Source of the DNA: Planctomycetota bacterium
GTDB taxonomy: Bacteria; Planctomycetota; UBA8742; UBA2392
Length of the DNA stretch: 64,000 nucleotides
Reading direction: 5' to 3'
Assembly (NCBI GenBank): GCA_027493625.1
Contig: JAOSKM010000001.1
Location: 84,657 to 148,656, forward strand
Shown: piece after piece, positions 8,333 to 17,284 of the stretch
Position numbering within the stretch: position 1 is the first letter of the stretch
Layout of the letters: each line of letters starts with the position of its first letter
The notes under the pieces: generated by a model
Seen by the model: only the letters and a program-made list of their open reading frames with translations
What the model was told of the DNA's origin: nothing
Databases searched by the model: none
Program-made: the position numbers and the translations under genes

Positions 8333-9173
8333 ACTCTTCCTGCTTCAGTCCCAGCGTTTCGTACACCTGCCTGCGTACGTCGTTGTTCTTGACCAGCTCG
8401 GCCAGCACGGTCTCGAGCGGCATGTCGCCCCACTTGATGGCGCGCTGCACCAGGTAGGCCACCGGCGAGTGCGGCTCGGTGCGGCGCAGGTAGTCGGCCA
8501 CTTCCTTCAGGCGCTCGAAGGCCAGCTTGCGGTTGGTGATCGCGCCGGCCGGCGCGCCCGGCGCGGCGCCGGTCTGGGTTTCCACGGCTCCACCTGTCTG
8601 GGCGGCTGCGCCCGCTGCGGGTGCGGATCCGGCGCCCTTGGCGGCCAGCGCGCGGCTGAAGGCGGCCAGCTTGGGGTTGGGCGCTTCGAGTTTCGGGTTG
8701 ACGAAGGCGGCCAGGTCGTCCACCACCTGCACGGCCTGCAGCAGGATCGGGGCTTCCTCCGGCGGCACGGGCGGTGAGGTCTCCAGGTAGGCGGTGGCGC
8801 GGTCGATCAGCCAGTCCAGCGCCGAGTCGCGGGCGCGCAGCCGCCGCACCTCGGGGAACAGGCCCTCCCAGTGGGCCTGGCACATGCCGTTGATGGTCTT
8901 CAGGCCTTCCAGCAGGCCCTGCAGGCCCTGCTGCTGCAGCAGGCCGTAGGCCAGGTACGAGCCGACCAGCAGGTCCTTCGATTTCTCGCTCAGGATGGTG
9001 CGGGCGAGGCTGACCACGTCGGTCCACTTGATTTCGCCGCCGGCCGGGTTGCCGAGCTTGCTGATTTCGGCCTCGAGCTGTTCGAATTCCGGCTCGTAGC
9101 GCGCGGAGGCGCCGGCGGGTTTGTCCCCGGGGATGGGCTGTGCGCCCAGGGTGGATGTCATGCCATCAGTCAC
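8331..9173 (-). CDS. tssA: T6SS cap/assembly protein TssA
   Basis: TssA proteins guide baseplate docking and sheath polymerisation. The protein has an ImpA-type N-terminal domain (about residues 30-150, including the SYLAYGLLQ and HWEGLFPEVRRLRARDSALDWL region), an Ala/Gly-rich linker at about 185-215, and the conserved tail RLKEVADYLRRTEPHSPVAY followed by WGDMPLETVLAEL. At 280 residues it is shorter than most TssA proteins, so it probably has a minimal C-terminal domain. The start is a GTG at 9173 with AAGGG upstream; an ATG four codons later is possible. Confidence 0.9.
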   Translation of the reverse strand: MTDGMTSTLGAQPIPGDKPAGASARYEPEFEQLEAEISKLGNPAGGEIKWTDVVSLARTILSEKSKDLLVGSYLAYGLLQQQGLQGLLEGLKTINGMCQAHWEGLFPEVRRLRARDSALDWLIDRATAYLETSPPVPPEEAPILLQAVQVVDDLAAFVNPKLEAPNPKLAAFSRALAAKGAGSAPAAGAAAQTGGAVETQTGAAPGAPAGAITNRKLAFERLKEVADYLRRTEPHSPVAYLVQRAIKWGDMPLETVLAELVKNNDVRRQVYETLGLKQEE

Positions 9174-9248
9174 GCAGCCGCCCTTCTGGTTGAACGCCGG
9201 CCGCTCTCACAAGCGGGCCGGTCAACATAGCGGTACAAAAGACCTAAA

Positions 9249-10196
9249 TCAAACACCTTTGGAGCGAGGCAATCGTTGCAGCAGGTCGGAAAGCTTCAAT
9301 GAAGGCTCGCTCAAAACCTCTTCAAACTGCGACCTGGCGCGGTCCAGCAGCGAGGCGTCCACATGGTTCATGGCGCCCAGGTCGGTGACATCGTGGGTCG
9401 CCCTTTCCGGCAGCACGAAGGGCAGGAAATAGCCGGGCCGCAGCGCGCCGAAGCACAGGTGCAGGCGGATGGGGGTGACGCCCCCGGGCTGGTTCCAGAA
9501 AGTGAGCGTGGGCAGGCGTCCGTTGTTGGAGAAGCGCCGGGCGAGCTCCAGCCAGAAGGCGGCCTCGGCTTCGGGCTCGGTGACGGGCAGGCGCAGGGCC
9601 TCGCTTTCCGGGGCGCGGATGTCGGCGCCCCAGCAGGTCATCTGCACGGCGGCGTAGCGGCGGGGATCGTCGGCGGCGCCGTAGCTGGCGGCCCAGTAGT
9701 CGCCCGAGCCATGGCTGAGCACATACCTGGCGAAGCTCTTGCGGGCCTCGGTCAGGTCCAGGTTGAAGCGGAACGACTCGAAGCTGCGCAGGAAGGTGTT
9801 GAGGTCAATCGCGGTGTCGCTCCAGGCCGCGAGCTCGGCGGCCTTGAGCAGGAAGGGCTCCATGGCCCAGGGCAGGTAGCCGGCGTCGTTGCCCAGCGCG
9901 CCGGGCTCGATCACGGTGTAGACCAGGAAGGGGTAGCGGCGCCCGGCCTTGTCCACGGAGGGCTTGAACAGGCCGGCCAGCAGGCGCTGGCTGCGCGGCG
10001 AGCAGTAGATGAAGCGTGCGACGGGAGCGTTGTCGAAGCTGCTGTCCCAGCGGCTGTCGAGCTGCTGGTAACCCTCGTAGATGCCTTCCTGCACCCAGGT
10101 GTCGAATTCCTGCACCTCGGCCAGCGACGCGTTGTAGCGAATGAAGTCGCCATGCAGCGGCAGTTTGCCCAGGCAGCCGGTGGGGAATTCGCTCAC
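9249..10196 (-). CDS. tagF: T6SS-associated regulator TagF/ImpM
   Basis: TagF family protein of 315 residues. In Pseudomonas, TagF represses T6SS assembly and is linked to the PpkA/PppA/Fha phosphorylation route. The N-terminus has the family signature GKLPLHGDFIRY near residue 10, then DTWVQEG, and PFLVYTVIEP near 95. The start GTG overlaps the tssM stop as GTGA, so the two are translationally coupled. Presence of two FHA proteins, a phosphatase and a kinase nearby fits a post-translational control role. Confidence 0.85.
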   Translation of the reverse strand: MSEFPTGCLGKLPLHGDFIRYNASLAEVQEFDTWVQEGIYEGYQQLDSRWDSSFDNAPVARFIYCSPRSQRLLAGLFKPSVDKAGRRYPFLVYTVIEPGALGNDAGYLPWAMEPFLLKAAELAAWSDTAIDLNTFLRSFESFRFNLDLTEARKSFARYVLSHGSGDYWAASYGAADDPRRYAAVQMTCWGADIRAPESEALRLPVTEPEAEAAFWLELARRFSNNGRLPTLTFWNQPGGVTPIRLHLCFGALRPGYFLPFVLPERATHDVTDLGAMNHVDASLLDRARSQFEEVLSEPSLKLSDLLQRLPRSKGV

Positions 10197-13100
10197 GAGC
10201 TCACGTTCTCCGCGGGTGTGAACCTGGTGAACAGGTCGTCCATGAAGGGATTGATCTTCTTGCGCGGCGTGAACTGCGCCTGCAGGTAGAACAACTGGCC
10301 GTCGGGCGACTTGAACTCCCAGAGGCAGCGGTACTTGGGCGGGTCGCCCGGCTCGGCCTCGAAGGAGCGCGACCAGGAGGGGCGCACGACCTTGAGCAGG
10401 CCCCATTCATCATCGATCAGGTCCTTGCCGGGCAGCGGCACCTTGCGCTCGGTGTACTTGCCGGTGACGCGTACCCCCAGCCTGGAGCGCCCGGTGTCGT
10501 ACTGGGTCCAGGCGAAGTCGCGGGTCTGGTCCGGGTACTTGTTGTAGGGCAGCGTCTCGATGTTGCCGTCGGCATCGCTGCCGATTTCCAGCAGGCTGTC
10601 CACCAGCAGGCCGGCCTGTGTCAGCTTGACGGAGAACTTTACCTTCACCAGTTCGTCGCTGTCGGTGTCGAACATCGCGTCCTTGATGTCGCGCGCCAGC
10701 CGGATGGTGTTCACGTAGTCCGCGGTCAGGGAGACCAGCTTGCGGCCGCCCTGGAAGGACAGCTTGTCGAGCGCGTTGAGGCGGCGGTCGATGGCCCAGA
10801 TGTAGCCGGTCCTGGGATTGAACATCTTGGCGAAGCCGGCCATCGAGACGTTCTGTTTCTTTTCGCGGGCGTCAAAGGGGAACTTGCCGGCGAACTCGCT
10901 CTTCCACCTGTCGAGCACGTCTTCCTTCCATGCCTTCTTGATCTCGGCGTCGCCTTCCGACTTCAGGGCGTCGAAGCCGGCATCCAGGATGCGCAGCAGG
11001 GCGGTGGCCTCGGCGGCGTCCTGGTTGCCGTCCATGGGGAACAGCTTCTTGAACTCGTCCCACACGCTCTTGAAGCCGGCAGACAGGTTCTGCAGCGGCT
11101 CGGGGTTGTCGGCGTGGATCATGACGCGCGAGCCCTTGCGCGGCAGCGTGGTCCAGTAGCTGTTGTAGGCGTCGCTGAACTTGCCGATCTGCTCGATCGC
11201 GGTGTCCAGCGCCTTCAGCTCGACTTCCGTGGCGCCGGGAACCTTGTTGTCCACGCCGAGCGTGAGCTGCCGCCGGGCCCAGGTGTTGCGCAGCAGGTCG
11301 CGGTACGGCGACTGCGGCCCGGCCAGCACCTTCAGCGCCTCGTTGGTGTCCTTGACGTCCGCGAACAGGCTGGGCTTGGGGTACACCTGGCGCAGGAACT
11401 CGTTCCAGATGCCGATGTGCCTGGCCTTGTGCGCCGCGTACAGCTCGGTGCGGATGTCCTCCTTACTGCGCTTGATGCCGAACTCGTTGTACAGCGCCTC
11501 CAGGTCGATGCTGCGCTGATCGATCAGGGCCTTGATGTCCGAGTCCCAGGCTTCCTGGGTGTAGGCGTCCAGGCGTCGCAGGTTGGTCTTCTCGGTGCGC
11601 AGCTCCAGGTAGCCGCTGTTGATCGGCACCAGGTCACCCAGCTCGATGTCTTTGCGCTTTTCACTGGTGTGCTGGATGATCGCCTCGTAGGCCGACGGAA
11701 TCCAGAACGCGCCGGACAGCTTCTCGGCCGCGCGGTCGCTGAGCTGGGTGTTCAGCTGGATGTGCAGGCCGAAGGAGTCTTCCTTGCCGGAGGCGAACTG
11801 GGAATCGAGCTGCCCGGCGAAGAACTCCAGCTGTTCGCCAGCCAGGCTTTCGATTTCATCGGAGTTGCCGCCGCCCAGCGGGCCGGTCCAGCGGGCCTCC
11901 TTCTTGAGCACGTTGCCGATCAGCGCGGGCTGCGGCTTGAGTGCCCCGCCCAGCATGCGGTAGACGCGCCACAGGTCGAGCAGCTTCTGGTACTCATCCG
12001 ACTTCGAGCTTGGCCCCAGGCTGTTGACCAGCGCTTCCACCTCGCGCTCCACGCGCTTGCCGCAGGGCTGGATGTAGGCGGGGCGCAGGCGCTCGAAGTA
12101 CAGCTTGCCGCCGGCCTCGAACATGGTGTCGCCCTTGTACATGCCGAAGCTGAGCCCGATCGGGCGCCCTTCGCGGCGGTAGTCGTCAAGGCGCGCCAGC
12201 TCGCGGCGCAGGCCCTCCAGGGCGCGCAGCTGCTCGATGCTGACGGCGTCCGTCCCGGGCTGTTCGCGCACGGCCAGGCCGCCGGCCTCGACGCGGTTGA
12301 TGATGTCCCGGTTGCCGAAGAAGGACTGCAGCAGCATCCAGCTCATCAGCACCAGGGCGATCAGCGAGGAGATCTGCAGGCCCAGGCGGATCGCGCGGCG
12401 CTTGCGCAGCACCTTGCTGCTGCTGCGGGCCAGGGTCTTGTCGTGGAAGATGATCCTGGTGAACAGGTTGTGGATGAAGTAGCTCTTCTTCTCGATGCGG
12501 TCCTCGGAGCCCTCGGGCGTGGCGCCCAGCCCCATGGCCTCGCCCATGCGCGACAGGATCTGGTCGATCGGCGTGCCCTTCTGGGTGCCGCTGGTGAAGT
12601 AGATGCCGCGCAGCATGGCGCTTTCCTGGAAGGCGTTGGCATGGAACAGCGCGCCCAGGAACTCCTTCATTTTCTCGCTCGCCAGCGCGAACTGGCGCGG
12701 GAACAGGTAGATGTTCTGCTTCTTGTGCGGCGGGCGCTCCGTGGCCAGCAGCTCGAGCTGCCGGGCCTGGATGTTGGCCGCCATCCTGCCCACCTGCTCG
12801 CTGAACACGTCGGTGTACTGCTTGTCGGGCAGCGCGTAGGGGACGGTGAAGCCCCACACCTGGCTGCGCTGATCCTTGTTGAAGTCCTCGAAGTACTCGA
12901 CGAAGCCCTGGATCAGGTCGCACTTGGTGAACATCATGTAGACCGGGAACACGGCCTGCAGGCGGGCCGCCAGCTCATCGAGCCGGTTGCGCACGTCCTT
13001 GGCCATGCGGTCGATCTCGGTCTGCGTCGAGCGGAACAGCTCGTCGGTCGCGATTGCCACGATCGCGCCGTTGATCGGCTTGTCCTTGCGGCTGTTGCGG

Positions 13101-13696
13101 ATCATCTCCAGGAACGCGAACCATTCCTCCTGGTCCTCGGCCACCGTGGTGTAGCGGCCGGCGGTGTCCAGCAGGATGCCGTCCTCGGTGAACCACCAGT
13201 CGCAGTTGCGCGTGCCGCCGATGCCGCGCACCTTGGCGCCGCCCTGGGCGGCTGGGAAATTCAGGCCTGACTCCTGCAGCGCGGTGGTCTTGCCGCTGCC
13301 GGGCGGGCCGATGATCACGTACCAGGGCAGGGTGAACAGCGCGCTCTTGCCGCCCTTGGTTTTCTTGAGGGCTTCCAGCGACTCGTTGAACTTGGCCCCG
13401 AGCGCCTCGATCTCGGCCTTCTTGTCGGCGTCGGCGCCCTGCAGCTGCGAGCCCGACTGCGCCTTGAGCTGCTGCTCGATGCGCACGGCGTTGCGCACCG
13501 CCATGACCTTCTGCACCAGGAACAGCACCAGGAAGATGCCGATCAGCACCGCGATGATGGCGATGCGCTCCTTGAACAGGTCGTTGTCTTCGGTCTTCAG
13601 GAACTCGCCGCCGATCCAGACCAGCAGGCACAGCAGGATCAGCACCACGATGCTGATCACGCCTTCCTTCATCAGTGCGGACAGGAACTGGCGCAT
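10193..13696 (-). CDS. tssM: T6SS membrane-complex protein TssM (IcmF/VasK)
   Basis: Inner-membrane anchor spanning to the periplasm, partner of TssL and TssJ. The 1,167 residues include two N-terminal membrane helices (about residues 12-30 and 45-65), a cytoplasmic NTPase-like domain with intact Walker A GPPGSGKTT near residue 130, a third membrane helix near 440-460, and a long periplasmic C-terminal region ending in the TssJ-binding IcmF C-domain. The start ATG abuts the tssL stop codon. Several TssM proteins lack the P-loop; this one keeps it. Confidence 0.96.
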   Translation of the reverse strand: MRQFLSALMKEGVISIVVLILLCLLVWIGGEFLKTEDNDLFKERIAIIAVLIGIFLVLFLVQKVMAVRNAVRIEQQLKAQSGSQLQGADADKKAEIEALGAKFNESLEALKKTKGGKSALFTLPWYVIIGPPGSGKTTALQESGLNFPAAQGGAKVRGIGGTRNCDWWFTEDGILLDTAGRYTTVAEDQEEWFAFLEMIRNSRKDKPINGAIVAIATDELFRSTQTEIDRMAKDVRNRLDELAARLQAVFPVYMMFTKCDLIQGFVEYFEDFNKDQRSQVWGFTVPYALPDKQYTDVFSEQVGRMAANIQARQLELLATERPPHKKQNIYLFPRQFALASEKMKEFLGALFHANAFQESAMLRGIYFTSGTQKGTPIDQILSRMGEAMGLGATPEGSEDRIEKKSYFIHNLFTRIIFHDKTLARSSSKVLRKRRAIRLGLQISSLIALVLMSWMLLQSFFGNRDIINRVEAGGLAVREQPGTDAVSIEQLRALEGLRRELARLDDYRREGRPIGLSFGMYKGDTMFEAGGKLYFERLRPAYIQPCGKRVEREVEALVNSLGPSSKSDEYQKLLDLWRVYRMLGGALKPQPALIGNVLKKEARWTGPLGGGNSDEIESLAGEQLEFFAGQLDSQFASGKEDSFGLHIQLNTQLSDRAAEKLSGAFWIPSAYEAIIQHTSEKRKDIELGDLVPINSGYLELRTEKTNLRRLDAYTQEAWDSDIKALIDQRSIDLEALYNEFGIKRSKEDIRTELYAAHKARHIGIWNEFLRQVYPKPSLFADVKDTNEALKVLAGPQSPYRDLLRNTWARRQLTLGVDNKVPGATEVELKALDTAIEQIGKFSDAYNSYWTTLPRKGSRVMIHADNPEPLQNLSAGFKSVWDEFKKLFPMDGNQDAAEATALLRILDAGFDALKSEGDAEIKKAWKEDVLDRWKSEFAGKFPFDAREKKQNVSMAGFAKMFNPRTGYIWAIDRRLNALDKLSFQGGRKLVSLTADYVNTIRLARDIKDAMFDTDSDELVKVKFSVKLTQAGLLVDSLLEIGSDADGNIETLPYNKYPDQTRDFAWTQYDTGRSRLGVRVTGKYTERKVPLPGKDLIDDEWGLLKVVRPSWSRSFEAEPGDPPKYRCLWEFKSPDGQLFYLQAQFTPRKKINPFMDDLFTRFTPAENVSS

Positions 13697-14386
13697 CTAG
13701 GACTCCACTCCGGTCAGGGCTTCAACGACTCCGCCGGCCATGACATTGGAGGTCACGGCCAGCACCAGCAGCAGCAGGATCACGATCACCGCGCAGATTG
13801 CGGGCACCAGCCAGGTCGGCGTGGCGCGCACCAGGCGGGGCAGGCTGTCGGGCGGCTGCCAGGCGGGCGACAGGTTGACCGGGTCGCCGGCCCGGTTTTC
13901 TTTCAGTTCGGCGGCCAGTTGTTCCAGCAGCGCACGGCGCTCTTCCATGCCCTTGAGGTCGATGTACATGCCCTTGAAGCCGTGGGTCAGGCACAGGAAG
14001 AAGACCTCCACCACGTCGCGGCGGTCGGCATCGGAGGCGCCGCGGATCGCCTTCAGCTTGGTGTAGAACTCCTCGCCGGCCGCGAAGTCGTTGAACAGCT
14101 CGAGCTGCAGGGGGCTGCCGGCCCACTCGTCCTTCATGGGGAACTTGCTGCTGAGCACGGTCTCGTCGATGAAGGCGGTGAGCGCGTACTTGGCGGCCTG
14201 GATGGATTCCGGCTTGAAGCCCGCGGTGCGTGCCTTCTGCTCGAAGTCCGCGAACAGGCCGGCGACCTTGTGCTTGACGTCGTTGGCCGTGCCGGGGTCT
14301 TTGCTGGCGCGCAGCTGGAACGCGAAGGCGAATACTTCTGCGCACAGGTCGGCCAGCCGCGGGCGTGTTTCGCCGTCATGGGCCAT
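13697..14386 (-). CDS. tssL: T6SS membrane-complex protein TssL (DotU/IcmH)
   Basis: Inner-membrane protein with a cytoplasmic hook-shaped domain and one C-terminal membrane helix (about residues 192-215), matching short DotU-type TssL. Family motifs visible are LTAFIDETVL near residue 70, LELFNDFAAGEEFY near 95 and LCLTHGFKGMY near 133. There is no peptidoglycan-binding OmpA extension. The Shine-Dalgarno AAGGAG overlaps the tssK stop, only 3 bases upstream of the ATG. Confidence 0.95.
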   Translation of the reverse strand: MAHDGETRPRLADLCAEVFAFAFQLRASKDPGTANDVKHKVAGLFADFEQKARTAGFKPESIQAAKYALTAFIDETVLSSKFPMKDEWAGSPLQLELFNDFAAGEEFYTKLKAIRGASDADRRDVVEVFFLCLTHGFKGMYIDLKGMEERRALLEQLAAELKENRAGDPVNLSPAWQPPDSLPRLVRATPTWLVPAICAVIVILLLLVLAVTSNVMAGGVVEALTGVES

Positions 14387-14389
14387 GGG

Positions 14390-15745
14390 TTACTCCTTCA
14401 CCGCCATCAACTCGAGCTTCAGGCCCTGGAACTCGGGCGGCAGGTACAGCGCCATGCTGCGCGAACTGCGCACTGCCTCCCAGTGGTCGCCGGCCTTGTC
14501 GATCTGGAAGTAGTTGCGCCCGGGCTGCACCGGGATCTCCGGCGGCGGGGCGGGCACGTGCCTTACCGTGATGCCGCGCAATGCCGCGGTGATCAGCTGG
14601 TCCACGCGGTCCTGGCTGCTGATCTTGAACTTGAGGGGCGCCTCGCGCACCACCTTCTCGGCGGGCACGTCGGCCTGCACGGCCACGTAAATGGCGCCCT
14701 CGGGCTGCAGCACGCGGTCGTCCTGGATTTTGGCGACGAACATGTTGTCGCGCAGGATGTCGAGCGCGATGTTGACGCACTTGGTGGGGATGATGGTTCC
14801 CAGCAGCGCGATCAGCTTGTCTTCCAGGCGCTGGAAGGTGCCGGCCAGGTCTTCGTGCTGGTAGCTGGTGACGTCCTTGGGGTGGCCCTCGCCGGCAAAG
14901 GTGTACATGTAGCCGGTAAGCTGGGCGAGCAGCAGGTAGACCTGCTCCGGGTGGTGCGTGCCCGCGTTGTAGAAGTGCTGCAGCGGCGGGATGAAGCCGT
15001 TCACCGTGTGCAGCAGCCAGAAGCTGGCGCTTTCGGCGGTGCTGAAGCTGGCCAGGCCGGCGCCCCGGTTGCGGCGCTGGCGCGAGAACTCGCTGCTCTT
15101 GGTGGCCAGGATTTCCAGGATCTTGCGCAGCCGCGCCATCAGCTGGGCGGATGCCCCCATGCTCAGGCTCGGCGGCACGAAGTTTTCATCCAGCGTGAAG
15201 CCGCCGGTGCTGCCCTTGCCCAGCTCGGCCACCTTGATCCAGGCGTGGTCGTCCAGCGACTCGCCCTCGAACAGGATGCGCAGGTGCTTGGACGCCACCT
15301 GGATGTCGCGGTTGCCGGCCTGCGCGTTGTCGTCGCGGCTGCTGATCGTCTTGAGGCGGTAGCGGGTCGGGCGCCCGTCGTGGACGCCGGTGGGGTCCTG
15401 GGCCACGCCGCCCTCGGGCACCACGGGCGCCGCCAGGTAGACGCCCAGGCGTTCGCGCTCGGCCGGGAAGTGCGGGCCCACGTCGCGCGTCGCGGGGGGC
15501 TCGTCGGTGCCCGGGGCGTCAACCAGCAGGCCGTCCGGCAGCACGGCCGAGCAGCGCGACAGCGAAAGCTGCCCGTTGGCCAGCGCTTCGGCGTTGATGG
15601 TCAGCTCGCGCACGCCCCAGCCCAGCGGCGCCAGGTTGCGCAGCCGCTGCTGCAGCGAGTGCTCATGGTAGCGGTCCCACTGCTGGAAATGGTGAGGGGT
15701 CAGGAACATCCCCTCGGTCCACAGAACTTTCTGCTGCTGCTCCAC
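14390..15745 (-). CDS. tssK: T6SS baseplate-membrane adaptor TssK
   Basis: TssK trimers link the baseplate wedges to the TssL/TssM membrane complex. The 451 residues open with VLWTEGMFLTPHHFQQWDRY, the diagnostic TssK signature, and end with the NYFQIDK and YLPPEF segments seen in the family's C-terminal domain. The start is GTG at 15745 with GGGGGAAG just upstream; no ATG lies nearby. It sits in the order tssJ-tssK-tssL-tssM typical of many T6SS loci. Confidence 0.95.
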   Translation of the reverse strand: MEQQQKVLWTEGMFLTPHHFQQWDRYHEHSLQQRLRNLAPLGWGVRELTINAEALANGQLSLSRCSAVLPDGLLVDAPGTDEPPATRDVGPHFPAERERLGVYLAAPVVPEGGVAQDPTGVHDGRPTRYRLKTISSRDDNAQAGNRDIQVASKHLRILFEGESLDDHAWIKVAELGKGSTGGFTLDENFVPPSLSMGASAQLMARLRKILEILATKSSEFSRQRRNRGAGLASFSTAESASFWLLHTVNGFIPPLQHFYNAGTHHPEQVYLLLAQLTGYMYTFAGEGHPKDVTSYQHEDLAGTFQRLEDKLIALLGTIIPTKCVNIALDILRDNMFVAKIQDDRVLQPEGAIYVAVQADVPAEKVVREAPLKFKISSQDRVDQLITAALRGITVRHVPAPPPEIPVQPGRNYFQIDKAGDHWEAVRSSRSMALYLPPEFQGLKLELMAVKE

Positions 15746-15763
15746 GCTTCCCCCGGCCCGTGC

Positions 15764-16240
15764 CTACTTGTTCTTGATGTTGATGTGATAGCCGGTCAGC
15801 TCGAACAGCACGTCGTCGGCCTGCTCGAGCGGCACCACCACCTTGCGTTCGCCCTCGTCGCTGTTGCTGAACAGGGCGAGGATGCCGATGAACTTGGTGC
15901 CGGTGTTGATCGGATCCAGGGTGATCTGCTTGCCGACCGCCTTGCCGTCCGGGTCTTCGGGGAACACGGACTCACCGAGCTTGACCTCGACCAGCGAGTC
16001 GCCCAGCACTTCTTCGGCGTTGGTCCAGATGGCGTCCACAGTGGCGGCCTTGAACTTGGCGTCATCCTTGAGCTGGAAGACGCGCACGTCCACCACGCGG
16101 CTTTCGCCGCTGCTGCCGGACTCCAGCTGGATTTCGTTGACGGGCTTGAGTGCCACGAAGTCCAGCGTCAGGGCGGTCGAGGTGCAGCCGGCCAGCAGCA
16201 GCATCCCCAGCATCGTCACCAGCATCATCCTGCAACTCAT
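15764..16240 (-). CDS. tssJ: T6SS outer-membrane lipoprotein TssJ
   Basis: Lipoprotein that anchors TssM to the outer membrane. The ATG at 16240, not the upstream in-frame one, was chosen because GGAGGAG precedes it at good spacing and it gives a proper signal peptide MSCRMMLVTMLGMLLLAGC with the lipobox Cys at residue 19. The mature part (158 residues in all) has the VVDVRVFQLKDDAKF segment and QITLDP motif of the VasD/Lip family. Its presence supports a diderm envelope and a T6SSi-type system. Confidence 0.92.
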   Translation of the reverse strand: MSCRMMLVTMLGMLLLAGCTSTALTLDFVALKPVNEIQLESGSSGESRVVDVRVFQLKDDAKFKAATVDAIWTNAEEVLGDSLVEVKLGESVFPEDPDGKAVGKQITLDPINTGTKFIGILALFSNSDEGERKVVVPLEQADDVLFELTGYHINIKNK

Positions 16241-16259
16241 GTCACACTCCTCCGGTAAA

Positions 16260-17231
16260 TCAGCCGTTGCCTTGATTGTCATCGCTCTGGATGTCTTCGT
16301 GTGAGAAAATATAGCCCTTGCGTATGCTTGGGTAGATCAACTCGTTAAAGAGTTTGCTGCTCTCCGCGAAGGTTTCGCCGTAGACTTCGGAGTAGCGTTC
16401 CCAGGCTTTTTTCGCCCCGCCGAAGATTCCGCCCCCGGCCGTCTTCTCGATCTGCACCGGGTCCAGCTTCTGCTGCAGGTCGCTCACGAACTGCTGCACG
16501 CCCGCCAGCAGCCCGATCTGGTGGCGTGCCATGTCCTGGAAGGTGTGCTGCAGCGAGCCTTTGATCTCGTCCAGGTCGCGAGCTTCGCGCCAGTCCAGCA
16601 GGAAGTTGGCGATCTGGGTGATGTCCTGCCCCTTCTTCACCGGGTTCAGGCTGCGCGCGAAGATCTGCGTCAGGGGCGCGCTGAACTGGTCCTTGAACTC
16701 CTCGCGCCCCTTCAGCGAGCGGCCCATCCACTCCATGGCCACTTCCAGCGTCAGCTTCATCAGCGCACCGAAGCGTTCCACTTCCTCTATAGTCCGGAAG
16801 TTGCCCTCGCCCAGGAAGTGTTGCGAGACTTCCGACACCAGCTTGTATGCCGCCGACTGCAGGTCCGTGGCCGCCGGCGCGTCGGGCGCGGCCTCCACCA
16901 CCGGCTCGCGCCGCGGCGTCTCTCCGCGCAGGAAGGCCAGCGTGAAGCCGCCCACGCCGATCCGCGTGCCCTCCGTCACCTGGAACTTCGTGCCCGTTTC
17001 CTTTAACTGCCCGTCGGCCGTGTATCCCACGCCGCCGCCCAGGTCCACGTAGAAATAGCCGCCCGGCTGGCGTTCGATACGTCCGGCCTGGGCGGGCGCG
17101 CCATCAATCACAATGTCGTTGGCGGGGTCCGCGCCGACGGATATGCCGCGGGCGCGGGCCTCTTTGCCGAAGATGTGCTCGGAGACCGGCTGAGTGGAGC
17201 CAGATTTGCTGACCACAACCTTTAGTGCCAT
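16260..17231 (-). CDS. T6SS FHA-domain protein with degenerate FHA module
   Basis: Paralogue of the gene upstream: an N-terminal FHA-like domain (residues 1-100) and the T6SS FHA C-terminal domain (about 125-320, with VSQHFLG, LNPVKKGQ, HQIGLLAGVQQF and FNELIYPSIRKGY). Aligning it with the neighbour shows that the usual phospho-threonine contacts are lost: Arg31 to Ala34, Ser47 to Pro46, His50 to Ala49, Asn69 to Val68. The fold is probably retained without phosphopeptide binding, so it may act as a scaffold or heterodimer partner. The role in T6SS is inferred from Fha1/TagH-type proteins. Confidence 0.85.
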   Translation of the reverse strand: MALKVVVSKSGSTQPVSEHIFGKEARARGISVGADPANDIVIDGAPAQAGRIERQPGGYFYVDLGGGVGYTADGQLKETGTKFQVTEGTRIGVGGFTLAFLRGETPRREPVVEAAPDAPAATDLQSAAYKLVSEVSQHFLGEGNFRTIEEVERFGALMKLTLEVAMEWMGRSLKGREEFKDQFSAPLTQIFARSLNPVKKGQDITQIANFLLDWREARDLDEIKGSLQHTFQDMARHQIGLLAGVQQFVSDLQQKLDPVQIEKTAGGGIFGGAKKAWERYSEVYGETFAESSKLFNELIYPSIRKGYIFSHEDIQSDDNQGNG

Positions 17232-17284
17232 TCCGCCCGCCGCCTAATTCAGGGTGGGCAGTATTGGTGGTCAGCCCGGTGGCG

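Noticed and set aside
11114..16258. Long plus-strand frames opposite tssM, tssL and tssK
   Set aside because: These are GC-rich shadows of strongly supported minus-strand T6SS genes, with His/Arg/Ala-rich translations.
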